64,000 nucleotides of DNA from Verrucomicrobiia bacterium (GCA_031290985.1 JARLJW010000014.1:124001-188000), one strand, 5' to 3'; shown: positions 27,648 through 36,690, counted from the first letter of the stretch. Notes: generated by a model from the letters alone, not told the origin. Program-made: numbers and translations.

Positions 27648-28493
27648 ATGAAAAGTAAAACCCTCATTCTCGCCGCCTTAAGCCTGTTGTTGGCGGGCGC
27701 CGCCTGTGATCGGAAATCAGAAATGGCAACGGACAACCATGTCGTGCGTTGTGCCGTGATCGGTGGGATGACGATGACCGGCTTGTGGCCCGCGATCGCA
27801 AAAATGTTTGAGGCGCAAACCGGCTATCGCGTTGAAATTATCGCGACCGGCCCGCGCCCTGACCTCGACAAAGTCATGCGCGCCGGCCAGGTGGATCTGC
27901 TCACCATGCACTCCGGCGACATCACAACCGATCTTGTCGCCGATGGTTACGGGGTGAACATGCGGCCATGGACGCGTAACGAGCTATGCATCCTCGGCCC
28001 GCCAGATGACCCTGCGCACATCCGTGGCCTGACGAACGGCGCGGCCGCACTCCGCCAGATTGCCGAAGCCCGGGCGCGCTTCATCGATTTCCAAGGCATT
28101 GGCAGCCGCGAACTCGTCCACACCTTGTGGCGGCTTTCGGGGGTTGAGCCGAAAGGCGACTGGGTGATCCGCGACGACACCATTTCCAAGTGGAACATCC
28201 TGCAATTCGCCCGCACCAACCACGCCTACGTTGTCGTCGGCTACATCCCCGCCCAGATGGGGAAAATGCCGGCGGAAGGCATGGAAATCCTTGTTAAAGG
28301 CGATCCCATCATGCGCCGGCCGTTCATCGTCATGGAAACCAATCCCAAGAAGTTCCCACAAGCCAATTTCACCGGCGCCCGCGCGCTGTCCGATTTCCTG
28401 CTCTCCACCAACGTGCAAAATTTCCTGCTCGAATTCGGCCGCCAGACCAACGGCCCCGGCCCGTTGTTTTTCCCCGTGACCGTGACTGAATAA
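27648..28493 (+). CDS. Periplasmic substrate-binding lipoprotein, tungstate/molybdate (TupA-like) type
   Basis: A 281-residue binding protein with an N-terminal signal and probable lipoprotein cysteine (LLLAGAAC, Cys20). The mature part resembles TupA/PstS-type proteins: GGMTMTGLWPAIAKMFEAQTG near residue 38, VDLLTMHSGD near 82, MRPWTRNELCILGPPDDPAHI, FIDFQGIGSRELVHTLW. It lies in the Mo-box operon ahead of modA, so two oxyanion-binding proteins share one permease, or this one serves another role such as tungstate. ATG 27648 excludes an upstream read-through of the previous gene in another frame. Confidence 0.8.
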   Translation: MKSKTLILAALSLLLAGAACDRKSEMATDNHVVRCAVIGGMTMTGLWPAIAKMFEAQTGYRVEIIATGPRPDLDKVMRAGQVDLLTMHSGDITTDLVADGYGVNMRPWTRNELCILGPPDDPAHIRGLTNGAAALRQIAEARARFIDFQGIGSRELVHTLWRLSGVEPKGDWVIRDDTISKWNILQFARTNHAYVVVGYIPAQMGKMPAEGMEILVKGDPIMRRPFIVMETNPKKFPQANFTGARALSDFLLSTNVQNFLLEFGRQTNGPGPLFFPVTVTE

Positions 28494-28506
28494 ACGCACA
28501 AAAAAC

Positions 28507-29310
28507 ATGAATCCAAAACCATTAAGACCCAACCTCAACCGCCTGACTATCGCCGCGTGTACCGCGCTGCTCGCGCTCTCATCCATCAGCCGGGCGGATA
28601 CCAGTTTCACCCTCATCAACACGACTGCCGACGCGTTTCTGGCCAACGGTCCGTCGGGCAATCTGGCCGCGAATAATTACGGTGGTGCCGGCACGCTTGC
28701 CATCGCTCCGGCATCCTCCGCCAAGGGCGAATTTGACAGCGTCATCAAATTCAACACCTCCGCCGCGATCAGCCAGTTCAACTCCACCTATGGTGCGGGC
28801 AATTGGACCCTTACCGGCCTCACTCTCATGTTGGCCAGCAATACCGGCACCCAGGGTGCCAATCCCGGAAATGCCGTCTTTAACACCATTCACAGCGGCA
28901 ACTTTGGAATCGATTGGATTGCGAACGATTCCTGGGTGGAAGGAACCGGCAACCCGGGCACGCCCCAGCCAACCGGTGTCAATTTCAATTCCATTCCCTC
29001 GCTCATTGCAACCTACGATTCCCTCGGCACCTACACCTACACACCGCCCGGAAACAATGTCTATGCGAGCTACAGCCTGACGCTGGATGGCGGCCTCGTG
29101 GCCGATGCCGCCGCCGGTGGCGATGTTTCGCTTTATTTTTATGCGGCCGACAGCCAGATCAGCTACCTGTTCAACTCCCGCACCTTTTCCCAGGCCAATC
29201 CCGAACTGATCCTCACCGCCGCGCCCGTCCCCGAACCAACCACGATGGCGTTGCTGGCGTTGGCTTTGGGTGGTGGCTGGTATCTGCGCAAGGGCAAGAT
29301 ACAATCGTGA
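28507..29310 (+). CDS. PEP-CTERM surface protein, DNRLRE-like domain
   Basis: A 267-residue secreted protein: signal peptide to about residue 30, then a domain of about 205 residues beginning TSFTLINTTADAFLANGPS and containing GEFDSVIKFNTS, PGNAVFNTIHSGNFGIDWIANDSWVEGTG and SLYFYAADSQISYLFNSRTF. The end is a PEP-CTERM sorting signal: VPEPTTMALLALALGGGWYLRKGK (motif, hydrophobic helix, basic tail), which marks it for exosortase-type processing. The layout of a DAF(L) opening and regular strands resembles DNRLRE-type surface domains. It is paralogous to the next gene and lies inside the modE-modABC cluster. Confidence 0.85.
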   Translation: MNPKPLRPNLNRLTIAACTALLALSSISRADTSFTLINTTADAFLANGPSGNLAANNYGGAGTLAIAPASSAKGEFDSVIKFNTSAAISQFNSTYGAGNWTLTGLTLMLASNTGTQGANPGNAVFNTIHSGNFGIDWIANDSWVEGTGNPGTPQPTGVNFNSIPSLIATYDSLGTYTYTPPGNNVYASYSLTLDGGLVADAAAGGDVSLYFYAADSQISYLFNSRTFSQANPELILTAAPVPEPTTMALLALALGGGWYLRKGKIQS

Positions 29311-30236
29311 ACCTTCAGGCGGCAAAACATCTTTCGCTCGTGTTGATGGCCTTTTGTACGCTGGCCCGGGCACAGGTGACTTACACGATCACCACCTCCG
29401 CCGATGCCTTCTTGGCGACCGGTTCGCCGACGAATCCCAAAGGCTCAAACCTGACTAACGCCAACTTCGGTGTCGCCGGCGTCCTTTACATCGCACCAGC
29501 CGGTTCGCCGAATGGCGAATTTCAAGCCGTCTTAAAATTCGACCTCTCCGGCACAACCAATCTCTTCAACGCCGCTTACGGATCCAACTGGATTATCAGT
29601 GGCATCTCGCTGGAACTGGCCGGCAATTTCGCCACGACCGGCGCACAACCGGACAATGCCATTTTCAATCCCATCAACGGGGGAAATTTCGTCATCGAAT
29701 GGCTGGCCAACGACAATTGGGTGGAAGTCACCGGCCGGCCCAATGCTCCAACGAGTGATGGCGTGTGTTATGGCTCGCTCCCCGGCCTGCTGTCCGCTGC
29801 GCATGAAAGCCTTTGCACCAACACCTATTCGCCACCCGGCGACAACGTCCATGTGACCTGGCCCCTGCCTCTAAATCAAGATTTGGTGAATGACATTGCG
29901 GGCGGAAACGAAGTCTCGTTCCGGCTTTACGCGGCTGACAATCAGGTCAGCTATCTCTTCAACTCACACAACTTCGGCAATGGCAATCAACCATTGATCC
30001 ACGTCACCGCCGTCCCGCTGCTGAGAATGATTTCAGGCTATTTCACAAACGGCGTGTTCCACCTCATCGCCAGTGCCGGCGCAAATTTACCGGTTCAGCT
30101 CCAAGCCACCTCCGACTTGTCCACCACCAACTGGCAAAACCTCGGCCCCGTCACCGCTGACGGCGCCGGTGCGATTCAATTCGACGACTCCACCGCCGCC
30201 AATCACAATCAACGCTATTACCGGCTGGTTTATTGA
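29307..30236 (+). CDS. Paralogous surface protein with alternative C-terminal module
   Basis: A 309-residue secreted protein whose start GTG 29307 overlaps the previous stop (GTGA). After a signal peptide (residues about 1-22) it repeats the domain of its neighbour: TYTITTSADAFLATGSPTNP, GEFQAVLKFDLS, PDNAIFNPINGGNFVIEWLA, NDNWVEVTGRP, FRLYAADNQVSYLFNSHNF. In place of PEP-CTERM, the last 80 residues are the shared module (LQATSDLSTTNW ... RYYRLVY). The start is chosen by the overlap and the signal peptide; a longer frame from 28914 only reads through the upstream gene. It lies 29 bases before modA. Confidence 0.8.
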   Translation: MNLQAAKHLSLVLMAFCTLARAQVTYTITTSADAFLATGSPTNPKGSNLTNANFGVAGVLYIAPAGSPNGEFQAVLKFDLSGTTNLFNAAYGSNWIISGISLELAGNFATTGAQPDNAIFNPINGGNFVIEWLANDNWVEVTGRPNAPTSDGVCYGSLPGLLSAAHESLCTNTYSPPGDNVHVTWPLPLNQDLVNDIAGGNEVSFRLYAADNQVSYLFNSHNFGNGNQPLIHVTAVPLLRMISGYFTNGVFHLIASAGANLPVQLQATSDLSTTNWQNLGPVTADGAGAIQFDDSTAANHNQRYYRLVY

Positions 30237-30265
30237 ACTTCCGAAACTGAAAATCAAAAAACGAC

Positions 30266-31021
30266 ATGAAAAAATTCACAATCCTGTTCACTGTCTTGTT
30301 GGCGCTTACCTTGTCCGTCCCGGCGGCGGAAATCACCGTCTTCGCCGCCGCCAGCCTGACCGATTCCCTGAAACAAATCGCCACCACCTACGAAAAGCAA
30401 TCCAGCGATAAAATCATCTTCAATTTTGGGGCGTCCAGCACGCTCGCACGGCAAATCGCAGAGGGCGCACCCGCCGACATCTTTTTTTCGGCGGATGAAG
30501 CCAAGATGGACGGTCTGGAAAAGAAAGGCTTGATCGACCAGGCCACCCGCCAAAACCGCCTCGGCAACACCCTCGTCGTCGTGATCCCGGTCGGCAGCAC
30601 ACTGGCAATCAAATCGGCAAGCGACCTTACGAACGCCGCCATCGAAAAAATCGCACTGGCCGACACCAAGGCGGTGCCCGCCGGGATTTATGCCAAAGCG
30701 TGGCTGGAAAAACAGCAGCTATGGCCGGCCGTCGAACCCAAAGTTGTCGCCACGGAAAATGTCCGGGGCGCGCTGGCGGCGGTTGAATCCGAAAACGCGG
30801 GCGCCGGCGTGGTCTATAAGACCGACGCGGGCATTTCCAAAAAGGTCAAGATTGCCTACGAAGTTCCGGCCATGGATGCGCCCAAAATCAGCTACCCTAT
30901 GGCGTTGGTGAAGGAGTCGAAACAACCGGATGCCGGGAAAAAGTTTTTACATTACCTCGCATCCGAAGAAGCTGGACAAGTCTTCCAACGATTTGGCTTC
31001 ATCTTGCTGAATGACCGCTGA
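30266..31021 (+). CDS. modA: Molybdate ABC transporter substrate-binding protein ModA
   Basis: A 251-residue periplasmic protein with signal peptide (ending near Ala20-Ala21). ModA signatures: ITVFAAASLTDSLKQIA near residue 23, FGASSTLARQIAEGAPADIFFSA near 54, NRLGNTLVVVIP, and TENVRGALAAVESENAGAGVVY near 167. It binds molybdate (or tungstate) and delivers it to ModB. The last 11 bases overlap modB. Confidence 0.93.
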   Translation: MKKFTILFTVLLALTLSVPAAEITVFAAASLTDSLKQIATTYEKQSSDKIIFNFGASSTLARQIAEGAPADIFFSADEAKMDGLEKKGLIDQATRQNRLGNTLVVVIPVGSTLAIKSASDLTNAAIEKIALADTKAVPAGIYAKAWLEKQQLWPAVEPKVVATENVRGALAAVESENAGAGVVYKTDAGISKKVKIAYEVPAMDAPKISYPMALVKESKQPDAGKKFLHYLASEEAGQVFQRFGFILLNDR

Positions 31022-31685
31022 AGAATGGCAGATTGTCTGGTTCACCGCGTGGGTCTCCGCGCTGAGCACCCTGGCCATCCTGCCCTTCGGCCTGGCGCTC
31101 GCCTGGCTGCTCGCCCGGCGCGACTGGCCGGGCAAATCCATCGTCGAAACGCTCGTCGCCCTGCCCATGGTCATGCCACCGGTCGCAACGGGATTGATCC
31201 TGCTGAATATTTTTGGGCGACGCGGCGCCGTCGGCGGTTTTCTTCACAATACCCTGAATTTTGACGTCATCTTCACCTGGCGCGCGGTGCTGCTGGCGCT
31301 GGGTGTGATGTCGTTTCCGCTGCTTGTCCTCTTCGCGCGCGTGGCCTTTGAGGAGGTCAACCCGCGCCTCGAACAGGTCGCGCGCACCCTCGGCGCCAGC
31401 CGCTGGCGCGTGTTTCTCACCATCACCCTTCCGCTCGCCGCGCGCGGAATTATCGCCGGCACGATCCTCGCCTTCGCCCGTGCCCTCGGCGAATTTGGCG
31501 CGACCATCATGGTCGCCGGCAACATTCCCGGAAAAACCTCCACCCTCTCGCTCGCCATTTTTCAGGATGTGCAGATCGGTGATGATTCGCACGCCTTCCG
31601 CTTGCTCGGCGTGTCGGTCCTGCTCGCCTTCATCGCCGTCTGGTGCAGCCAGTTTCTGCTGCGTCGGAAAAAAAGGACGCCATGA
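31011..31685 (+). CDS. modB: Molybdate ABC transporter permease ModB
   Basis: A 224-residue membrane permease with about five helices. The cytoplasmic EAA loop that contacts ModC is present: EQVARTLGASRWRVFLTITL near residue 122, followed by GEFGATIMVAGNIPG, characteristic of ModB/CysT. It overlaps modA by 11 bases and modC by 4 (ATGA), indicating translational coupling. Confidence 0.94.
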   Translation: MTAEEWQIVWFTAWVSALSTLAILPFGLALAWLLARRDWPGKSIVETLVALPMVMPPVATGLILLNIFGRRGAVGGFLHNTLNFDVIFTWRAVLLALGVMSFPLLVLFARVAFEEVNPRLEQVARTLGASRWRVFLTITLPLAARGIIAGTILAFARALGEFGATIMVAGNIPGKTSTLSLAIFQDVQIGDDSHAFRLLGVSVLLAFIAVWCSQFLLRRKKRTP

Positions 31686-32755
31686 GTCTGCTGCTGAAAC
31701 ACATTTCGCTGCCGCTGGCGCACTTCACGCTCGAGGTGGACCTGGAGACGCACAACCGGGTCACCGCCATTTTCGGCCCGTCCGGCGCGGGAAAAACCTC
31801 GCTGCTCGATTTGATCGCCGGGTTGCGGCAGGCGCAGACGGCGTTCATCCAGCTTGATGACCGTGTGCTCACTGATACGGCCAACCGCCGGTTCGTGCCG
31901 CCCCATCAACGCGACATCGGCTATGTCCCGCAGGACCTTGCGCTGTTTCCCCACCTGTCCGTGCGGCAAAATCTGCTTTATGGCTGCAAAGCCGGCACTG
32001 CGACGAATCCGCTGTTCACCTTTGACCGCGTGGTCGAAGTGTTGGAGATCCAGGCACTGATTGCCCGCGCTGTGACCGCGCTTTCGGGTGGTGAAAAACA
32101 GCGGGTTGCGCTTGCCCGCGCCCTGCTCGCCTCACCCAGGTTGCTATTGCTGGATGAACCGCTTGCCAGCCTCGACGCGCCGCTGAAGGCGAAAATCATC
32201 CCCTACCTCGCCCGCATCCGCGACGAGTTTCACATCCCCATGCTGTACGTGACGCATGACCGGCTCGAGGCGCTTGCCCTGGCCGACAACATTGTCGTGA
32301 TGGTCAACGGCAAGGTTTTGCAAACCGGCCCGGTCCTCGATGTCTTTAACCGGCCCGCCGACGCCGGGGTCGCCAAACTCGTTGGGATGGAGACAATCCA
32401 CCCCGGCCAGATTACGGAGGTGAAGGAAGGTCTCGTCACGGTGAAGATTGGCCACGCCACGCTGACCGCCTTGGCACCCGCAGTGGCGGCGCACGAGGTC
32501 TTCGCCTGCATTCGCGGCGAAGACGTGATCCTCCAGCAGGATGCGGCCCATGCCACCAGCAGTGTGCGCAACCGGCTTTTGGCGCGGATTGTGGCCTTGC
32601 GCGCTGAAGGCGCGCTGGTGCGGGTGGAACTCGACGCCGGCTTTCCGCTGCATGCCTACATCACCCGCCCAGCTTGCGCTGAACTGGCTTTGCGTGAAGG
32701 CGAAAACATCACCGCCCTCATCAAGGCCCCGGCCATCCATCTGGTGCCGCGTTGA
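31682..32755 (+). CDS. modC: Molybdate ABC transporter ATP-binding protein ModC
   Basis: A 357-residue ATPase. Walker A is GPSGAGKTSLLDLIAGL near residue 32, the Q-loop RDIGYVPQDLALFPHL near 78, the signature ALSGGEKQRVALARALL near 138, and Walker B LLLLDEPLASLDAP near 157, then the switch histidine VTHDR. Residues about 290-357 form a TOBE/MOP-like molybdate-binding domain (RLLARIVALRAEGALVRVEL ... TALIKAPAIHLV). ATG 31682 uses the ATGA overlap with modB. In the absence of MOP domains in the ModE-like protein, this domain may be the only cytoplasmic molybdate sensor in the cluster. Confidence 0.94.
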   Translation: MSLLLKHISLPLAHFTLEVDLETHNRVTAIFGPSGAGKTSLLDLIAGLRQAQTAFIQLDDRVLTDTANRRFVPPHQRDIGYVPQDLALFPHLSVRQNLLYGCKAGTATNPLFTFDRVVEVLEIQALIARAVTALSGGEKQRVALARALLASPRLLLLDEPLASLDAPLKAKIIPYLARIRDEFHIPMLYVTHDRLEALALADNIVVMVNGKVLQTGPVLDVFNRPADAGVAKLVGMETIHPGQITEVKEGLVTVKIGHATLTALAPAVAAHEVFACIRGEDVILQQDAAHATSSVRNRLLARIVALRAEGALVRVELDAGFPLHAYITRPACAELALREGENITALIKAPAIHLVPR

Positions 32756-32762
32756 AGTTATT

Positions 32763-33251
32763 TCAGGGCTTTAGCTTTGGCCGGAAATCCGCGATATGAT
32801 CCAAACACTCGACAATCGCCGGCAGCAATGGCGGCAGACATTCTGCGATGGCTCGCGGGTTTCCCGGCAGGTTCACGATCAACGTCTTGCCCCGAATGCC
32901 CGCCGTCGCGCGCGACAAGATCGCCGTCGGCACCTTCGCAAATGACACCGCGCGCATCACTTCGCCAAAACCGGGCAGTTCTTTTTCCAGCACCGCCCGC
33001 GTTGCCTCGGGCGTCACATCGCGCGCCGAAGGCCCGGTCCCGCCGGTCGTGACGACCAGCAGGCAACCAACCGAGCACAGATGCTTCAGCGCCGTCTCGA
33101 TCTGCTCCGCCTCATCCGGCAACAGCACGCGCTCGAATTCGATCTCCTCGGCAAACTGCTCGCGCAGCACGCGCTCGATCTCCGGGCCGCTGCGGTCCTC
33201 GTAAATTCCGCCGCTTGCGCGGTCGCTCAATGTGACGCGTCCGATCTTCAT
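32763..33251 (-). CDS. Molybdopterin adenylyltransferase MogA/MoaB family
   Basis: A 162-residue protein with the MoCF fold: VTLSDRASGGIYEDRSGPEI near residue 6, TTGGTGPSARDVTPEAT near 74 and NLPGNPRAIAECLPPLLPAI near 130. It adenylylates molybdopterin before metal insertion by MoeA. ATG 33251 overlaps the moaC stop (ATGA), so moeA, moaC and this gene form a coupled minus-strand unit that converges with modC. Confidence 0.92.
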   Translation of the reverse strand: MKIGRVTLSDRASGGIYEDRSGPEIERVLREQFAEEIEFERVLLPDEAEQIETALKHLCSVGCLLVVTTGGTGPSARDVTPEATRAVLEKELPGFGEVMRAVSFAKVPTAILSRATAGIRGKTLIVNLPGNPRAIAECLPPLLPAIVECLDHIADFRPKLKP

Positions 33252-33694
33252 TTTTTGATCTTGGAGACCAGCCGTATGCCTTCGATGACCATCGTCTTGT
33301 CCACGGCCTTGCACATGTCATAGATCGTCAGCGCTGCCACGCTCACCGCCGTCAACGCCTCCATCTCGACCCCCGTCTTCGCCGTCGTGCGCGCCTCGGC
33401 GATGATATGCACCAGGTTCTTCGTGTGGGTAAAGCTCACCTCCACCGCATCCAACGGCAGCGAGTGGCAGAGCGGAATCAATTCATCCGTGCGCTTTGCC
33501 GCCTGGATCGCGGCGATTTTCGCGACGGTGAAGACATCGCCCTTCGCCAATTTTTTGGCATGCAACGCCTTGATGGTCTGCGGCTGGCAGCGGACAAATC
33601 CCTCCGCCACGGCGATGCGCTCCTGCGCCGGCTTGTGGCCGACATCCACCATGCGGGCGTGCCCGGTTTGATCGAGATGCGAAAATTTATTCAT
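33248..33694 (-). CDS. moaC: Cyclic pyranopterin monophosphate synthase MoaC
   Basis: A 148-residue enzyme that forms cyclic pyranopterin monophosphate from the MoaA product. Motifs: HLDQTGHARMVDVGHKP at the N-terminus, KGDVFTVAKIAAIQAAKRTD, IPLCHSLPL near residue 75, and GVEMEALTAVSVAALTIYDM with CKAVDK near 115-135. ATG 33694 overlaps the moeA stop by ATGA. Confidence 0.95.
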   Translation of the reverse strand: MNKFSHLDQTGHARMVDVGHKPAQERIAVAEGFVRCQPQTIKALHAKKLAKGDVFTVAKIAAIQAAKRTDELIPLCHSLPLDAVEVSFTHTKNLVHIIAEARTTAKTGVEMEALTAVSVAALTIYDMCKAVDKTMVIEGIRLVSKIKK

Positions 33695-34881
33695 GGAACT
33701 TCGAGCATTAAAACCGGCACGGCCTCGCCGGCTTTCGGCGTGGCCGCGTTGCCGCCCAATTGCAGCAGGGCGTTGGCTCCGGTCAAACCGGTCACGTCGC
33801 CCGAACTCTGCCAGCGCAGCGCCCGCACGACAAGCCCGCCGTTCTGAATCCCCACCTGCGCCGGCCAGAATGTTTCCCGCGGATCCGGCCGGTGGTTGAA
33901 ATTCTCCGCCAGCCGGATGTTCACCAGCGGCCACACCGCCTCCGCACCGGCAAACCGTTGCAGGGCCAGCCGTACCGCGACGTGCATCGTCACAAAATGC
34001 GCCACCGGATTGCCCGGCAAAATGAACGCCGCCTGGTTCTCCCGCGTGGCAAACACCAGCGGCTTGCCGGGCCGCAGATTGAGCTGTTCAAAGTGAATTT
34101 GGAAGCCCAGGGCGCCAAGCATTTTTTTCCCAAAATCATAATCCCCCACGCTCGCACCACCGGAAACCAGCAGCAGGTCGAAGTTATCCCCGCCTTCCCG
34201 GGCCTTGCCCAGCAACCGGTTGAAATCATCCGCCACTTTTTCCTGCCGGGAAATTTCCCCGCCGAACTGCTGAATCAGCGCGGCCACCAGCGTGCTGTTG
34301 GAATCCCGGATTTGCCCCGGCCCCGGCTTGACCGACGGCTCCACTAGTTCGTTGCCCGTCACAAAATGCGCAATGCGCACTGGCGGAGACACCTTCGGCT
34401 CGACCACCCCAAGGCTCGCGAGCAGCGCCAGTTCGCCCGCGCCGAGCCGGGTGCCACCCGGTAAAAGTAAATCGCCCTGGCGCGCGTCCTCGCCGCGTTT
34501 GCGGATGTGCGTAACCCGGCCACGTTGCGCGGGGATGATGGAACCGGCTTCCACCTTGACGTTTTCCTGCATCAACACCTGAGAGGCACCTGCGGGAATC
34601 TGCGCCCCGGTATAGATCCGCGCACATTCGCCGCGGTGGATCTGAAATTGCGTGAACGCCCCCGGCTGGATTTCGCCAACGATGCGAAATTGCTTGGAAT
34701 CATCATCCAGCCCGACGGCGTAGCCGTCCATGGCCGAACGGTCAAACGCCGGAATGTCTTGATCGGCGCAAATATCCTCCTGCAACCGCCGGTCATGCGC
34801 CATGGCCACCGGGGCCCGCCGGGCGGGCAGCGGAGAAATCTTGTGCGCGATCAGCGCGCGGGCTTCAGCCAGTGAAATCAT
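33691..34881 (-). CDS. moeA: Molybdopterin molybdenumtransferase MoeA
   Basis: A 396-residue enzyme that inserts molybdate into adenylated molybdopterin. Conserved blocks: DIPAFDRSAMDGYAV near residue 45, ARIYTGAQIPAGASQVLMQE near 87, IRDSNSTLVAALI near 195, VSGGASVGDYDF near 240 and ILPGNPVAHFVTMHV near 288. ATG 34881 begins MISLAEARALI. It is divergent from the first MOSC gene across a 113-base spacer that should contain both promoters. Confidence 0.94.
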   Translation of the reverse strand: MISLAEARALIAHKISPLPARRAPVAMAHDRRLQEDICADQDIPAFDRSAMDGYAVGLDDDSKQFRIVGEIQPGAFTQFQIHRGECARIYTGAQIPAGASQVLMQENVKVEAGSIIPAQRGRVTHIRKRGEDARQGDLLLPGGTRLGAGELALLASLGVVEPKVSPPVRIAHFVTGNELVEPSVKPGPGQIRDSNSTLVAALIQQFGGEISRQEKVADDFNRLLGKAREGGDNFDLLLVSGGASVGDYDFGKKMLGALGFQIHFEQLNLRPGKPLVFATRENQAAFILPGNPVAHFVTMHVAVRLALQRFAGAEAVWPLVNIRLAENFNHRPDPRETFWPAQVGIQNGGLVVRALRWQSSGDVTGLTGANALLQLGGNAATPKAGEAVPVLMLEVP

Positions 34882-34994
34882 GCGCAAAAATTCTATGCCA
34901 GGCCGGGGAAAAGGCGAGCCTATCAGTGTAAATACCCGGTCGCCCTCAAGTTTATTGTTGCCGGAAGATTATCCGCTCCTGTATTCAAAGCCGG

Positions 34995-35765
34995 ATGCGC
35001 CTCGGCCAGATCATCATTTTCCCGATTAAATCCTTGGACGGGATTTCGCTCCCGGAAGCCCGCGTCACCGCCGGCGGCATTTTGGAGAACGACCGCGTTT
35101 ATGCGATTTTTGATGAACACGAGAAAGTGGTGAACGGCAAGCGCACGGCCCGCATCCATGAACTGCGTTGCGAGTTCGATGCCGGCATCAAGGAAGTCCG
35201 CCTGTGGCAGAACGGCGGCCCCTCCTCGCCCCAGTTTCAACTCGACGCCCCCGGGCCAATCGGCCAATGGCTGGGTGAATTTTTCGGCTTTCCCGTGACG
35301 CTCCAACGTGAACCGCAAAAGGGCTTTCCCGATGATCACACGGCTTTTGGTCCGACCATCACCAGCGAAGCCAGCCTGCTCGAAGTTCAAACATGGTTTC
35401 CCGGCGTGAGCTTGGAAAGTATCCGCCGCCGGTTTCGCTCAAATCTGGAACTCATTGGCGGCGCAGCCTTTTGCGAGGACGGCCTTTACGGCGCACCAGG
35501 AGAACTCAAGCCGTTTAATCTCGGTGCTGTGAAGTTTCTCGGCCATAACCCCTGCCAGCGCTGTGTCGTGCCCGGGCGCGATCCCGACAACGGCCAGGGC
35601 ACCGCCGATTTCCAGAAAAAATTCATGGAACTCCGGAAAAAATTTCTTCCCGATTGGGCGAACGTCCAGCGCTTCAATCACTTTTACCGGTTCGCGGTCA
35701 ACACTTCCATCCCGCCAAGCGAAACCGGCAAACGCTTGCGCACCGGCGATGCGATTATATTTTAA
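34995..35765 (+). CDS. MOSC domain-containing protein (YcbX/mARC-like)
   Basis: A 256-residue protein. The N-terminal MOSC beta-barrel region begins GQIIIFPIKSLDGISLPEARV, and the C-terminal MOSC domain carries NPCQRCVVPGRDPDNGQ near residue 187 with the conserved cysteine that binds molybdenum or persulfide in the family. Members either carry Mo cofactor themselves or act in cofactor sulfuration. It is divergent from moeA, which supports a molybdenum link. Confidence 0.88.
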   Translation: MRLGQIIIFPIKSLDGISLPEARVTAGGILENDRVYAIFDEHEKVVNGKRTARIHELRCEFDAGIKEVRLWQNGGPSSPQFQLDAPGPIGQWLGEFFGFPVTLQREPQKGFPDDHTAFGPTITSEASLLEVQTWFPGVSLESIRRRFRSNLELIGGAAFCEDGLYGAPGELKPFNLGAVKFLGHNPCQRCVVPGRDPDNGQGTADFQKKFMELRKKFLPDWANVQRFNHFYRFAVNTSIPPSETGKRLRTGDAIIF

Positions 35766-35934
35766 TCTTCGGTATTCACAGGCCTTATTTGCCCGCGCTG
35801 GGTAATTTGCAACACGAGAGTTCGCCGGTTGCGGCTTCTGCATTAATAAAAACCCAAAAACATTAAGCTTTTATAGGGGAGGACCGCGGCTCATTTGCAT
35901 TGGCACTTCTGATGCTGGAAAAAATTTTGCCTAT

Positions 35935-36690
35935 ATGACAACCCTATTGCCTGCAAGTCAGACCAGCGAAATCGAGGAACAAATCCAAGCCCAGTTAAAC
36001 TCCTTCGGCGTGCGCTTGCGGGAACTGCGTCTCAAGCGTGGCTGGACCTTGGAGGAACTGGCCTGCCGCAGCGGCCTGTCGAAGGCGTTCTTGTCGCGAC
36101 TGGAATCCGGTGGCCGGCAGGCTTCGATCGCCGCCGCGCTGACGCTTGCCGGGATTTTTCATGTTTCGCTGGCGTCGCTGTTTGAATCCCCGCCGGCGAT
36201 GGAACCGTGCGTGGTGGTGCGGTGCGCGGATGCCGTTGAAAAAAGCGTCAACGGGCTGAAATATGCCACGCTCTCCAATGCGGAGCGCTTCTTTAATTTG
36301 CAGCCGATCAAGGTGACCGTGCCGGTTTCGCGCCGCGGCAACGAACATTTCCACCATGACGGGGAGGAATGGATCTATCTCCTGTCCGGCGCGTTGACCT
36401 TGTCGCTGGCCGGAAAAACCTACGAGTTGGCGCCGGGCGACGCGGCGCATTTTGATTCCCGGCTGCCACACCGCCTCATTGCCCGGGGAAAAACGGATGC
36501 CCAGGTCGTGTTGGTGGCCTCTCCGGTGGCTAGTTCTGGTCAGGTGATGCTGCCGTCGGTCAGCCAGCATCGGGCGATTCCTGTGATCCGTTTGCTCGAT
36601 GTTAAGCCGCAAACCGAAACGGGCGGGCCGCCCAAGCCGCGCCAGACAAAGCTCAATATTAAAACCACTGAACCCAAACGAAACCCCTGA
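35935..36690 (+). CDS. XRE-family regulator with C-terminal cupin domain
   Basis: A 251-residue regulator. A helix-turn-helix of the XRE type lies at residues about 22-75 (LRELRLKRGWTLEELACRSG, SKAFLSRLESGGRQASIAAA). A cupin domain follows at about 125-195 (RGNEHFHHDGEEWIYLLSGALTL, LAPGDAAHFDSRLPHRLIARG), a likely small-molecule sensor. The tail is basic and Pro-rich. It lies 17 bases before an amino-acid permease, which it probably regulates. A plausible promoter lies in the 169-base spacer upstream. Confidence 0.9.
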   Translation: MTTLLPASQTSEIEEQIQAQLNSFGVRLRELRLKRGWTLEELACRSGLSKAFLSRLESGGRQASIAAALTLAGIFHVSLASLFESPPAMEPCVVVRCADAVEKSVNGLKYATLSNAERFFNLQPIKVTVPVSRRGNEHFHHDGEEWIYLLSGALTLSLAGKTYELAPGDAAHFDSRLPHRLIARGKTDAQVVLVASPVASSGQVMLPSVSQHRAIPVIRLLDVKPQTETGGPPKPRQTKLNIKTTEPKRNP

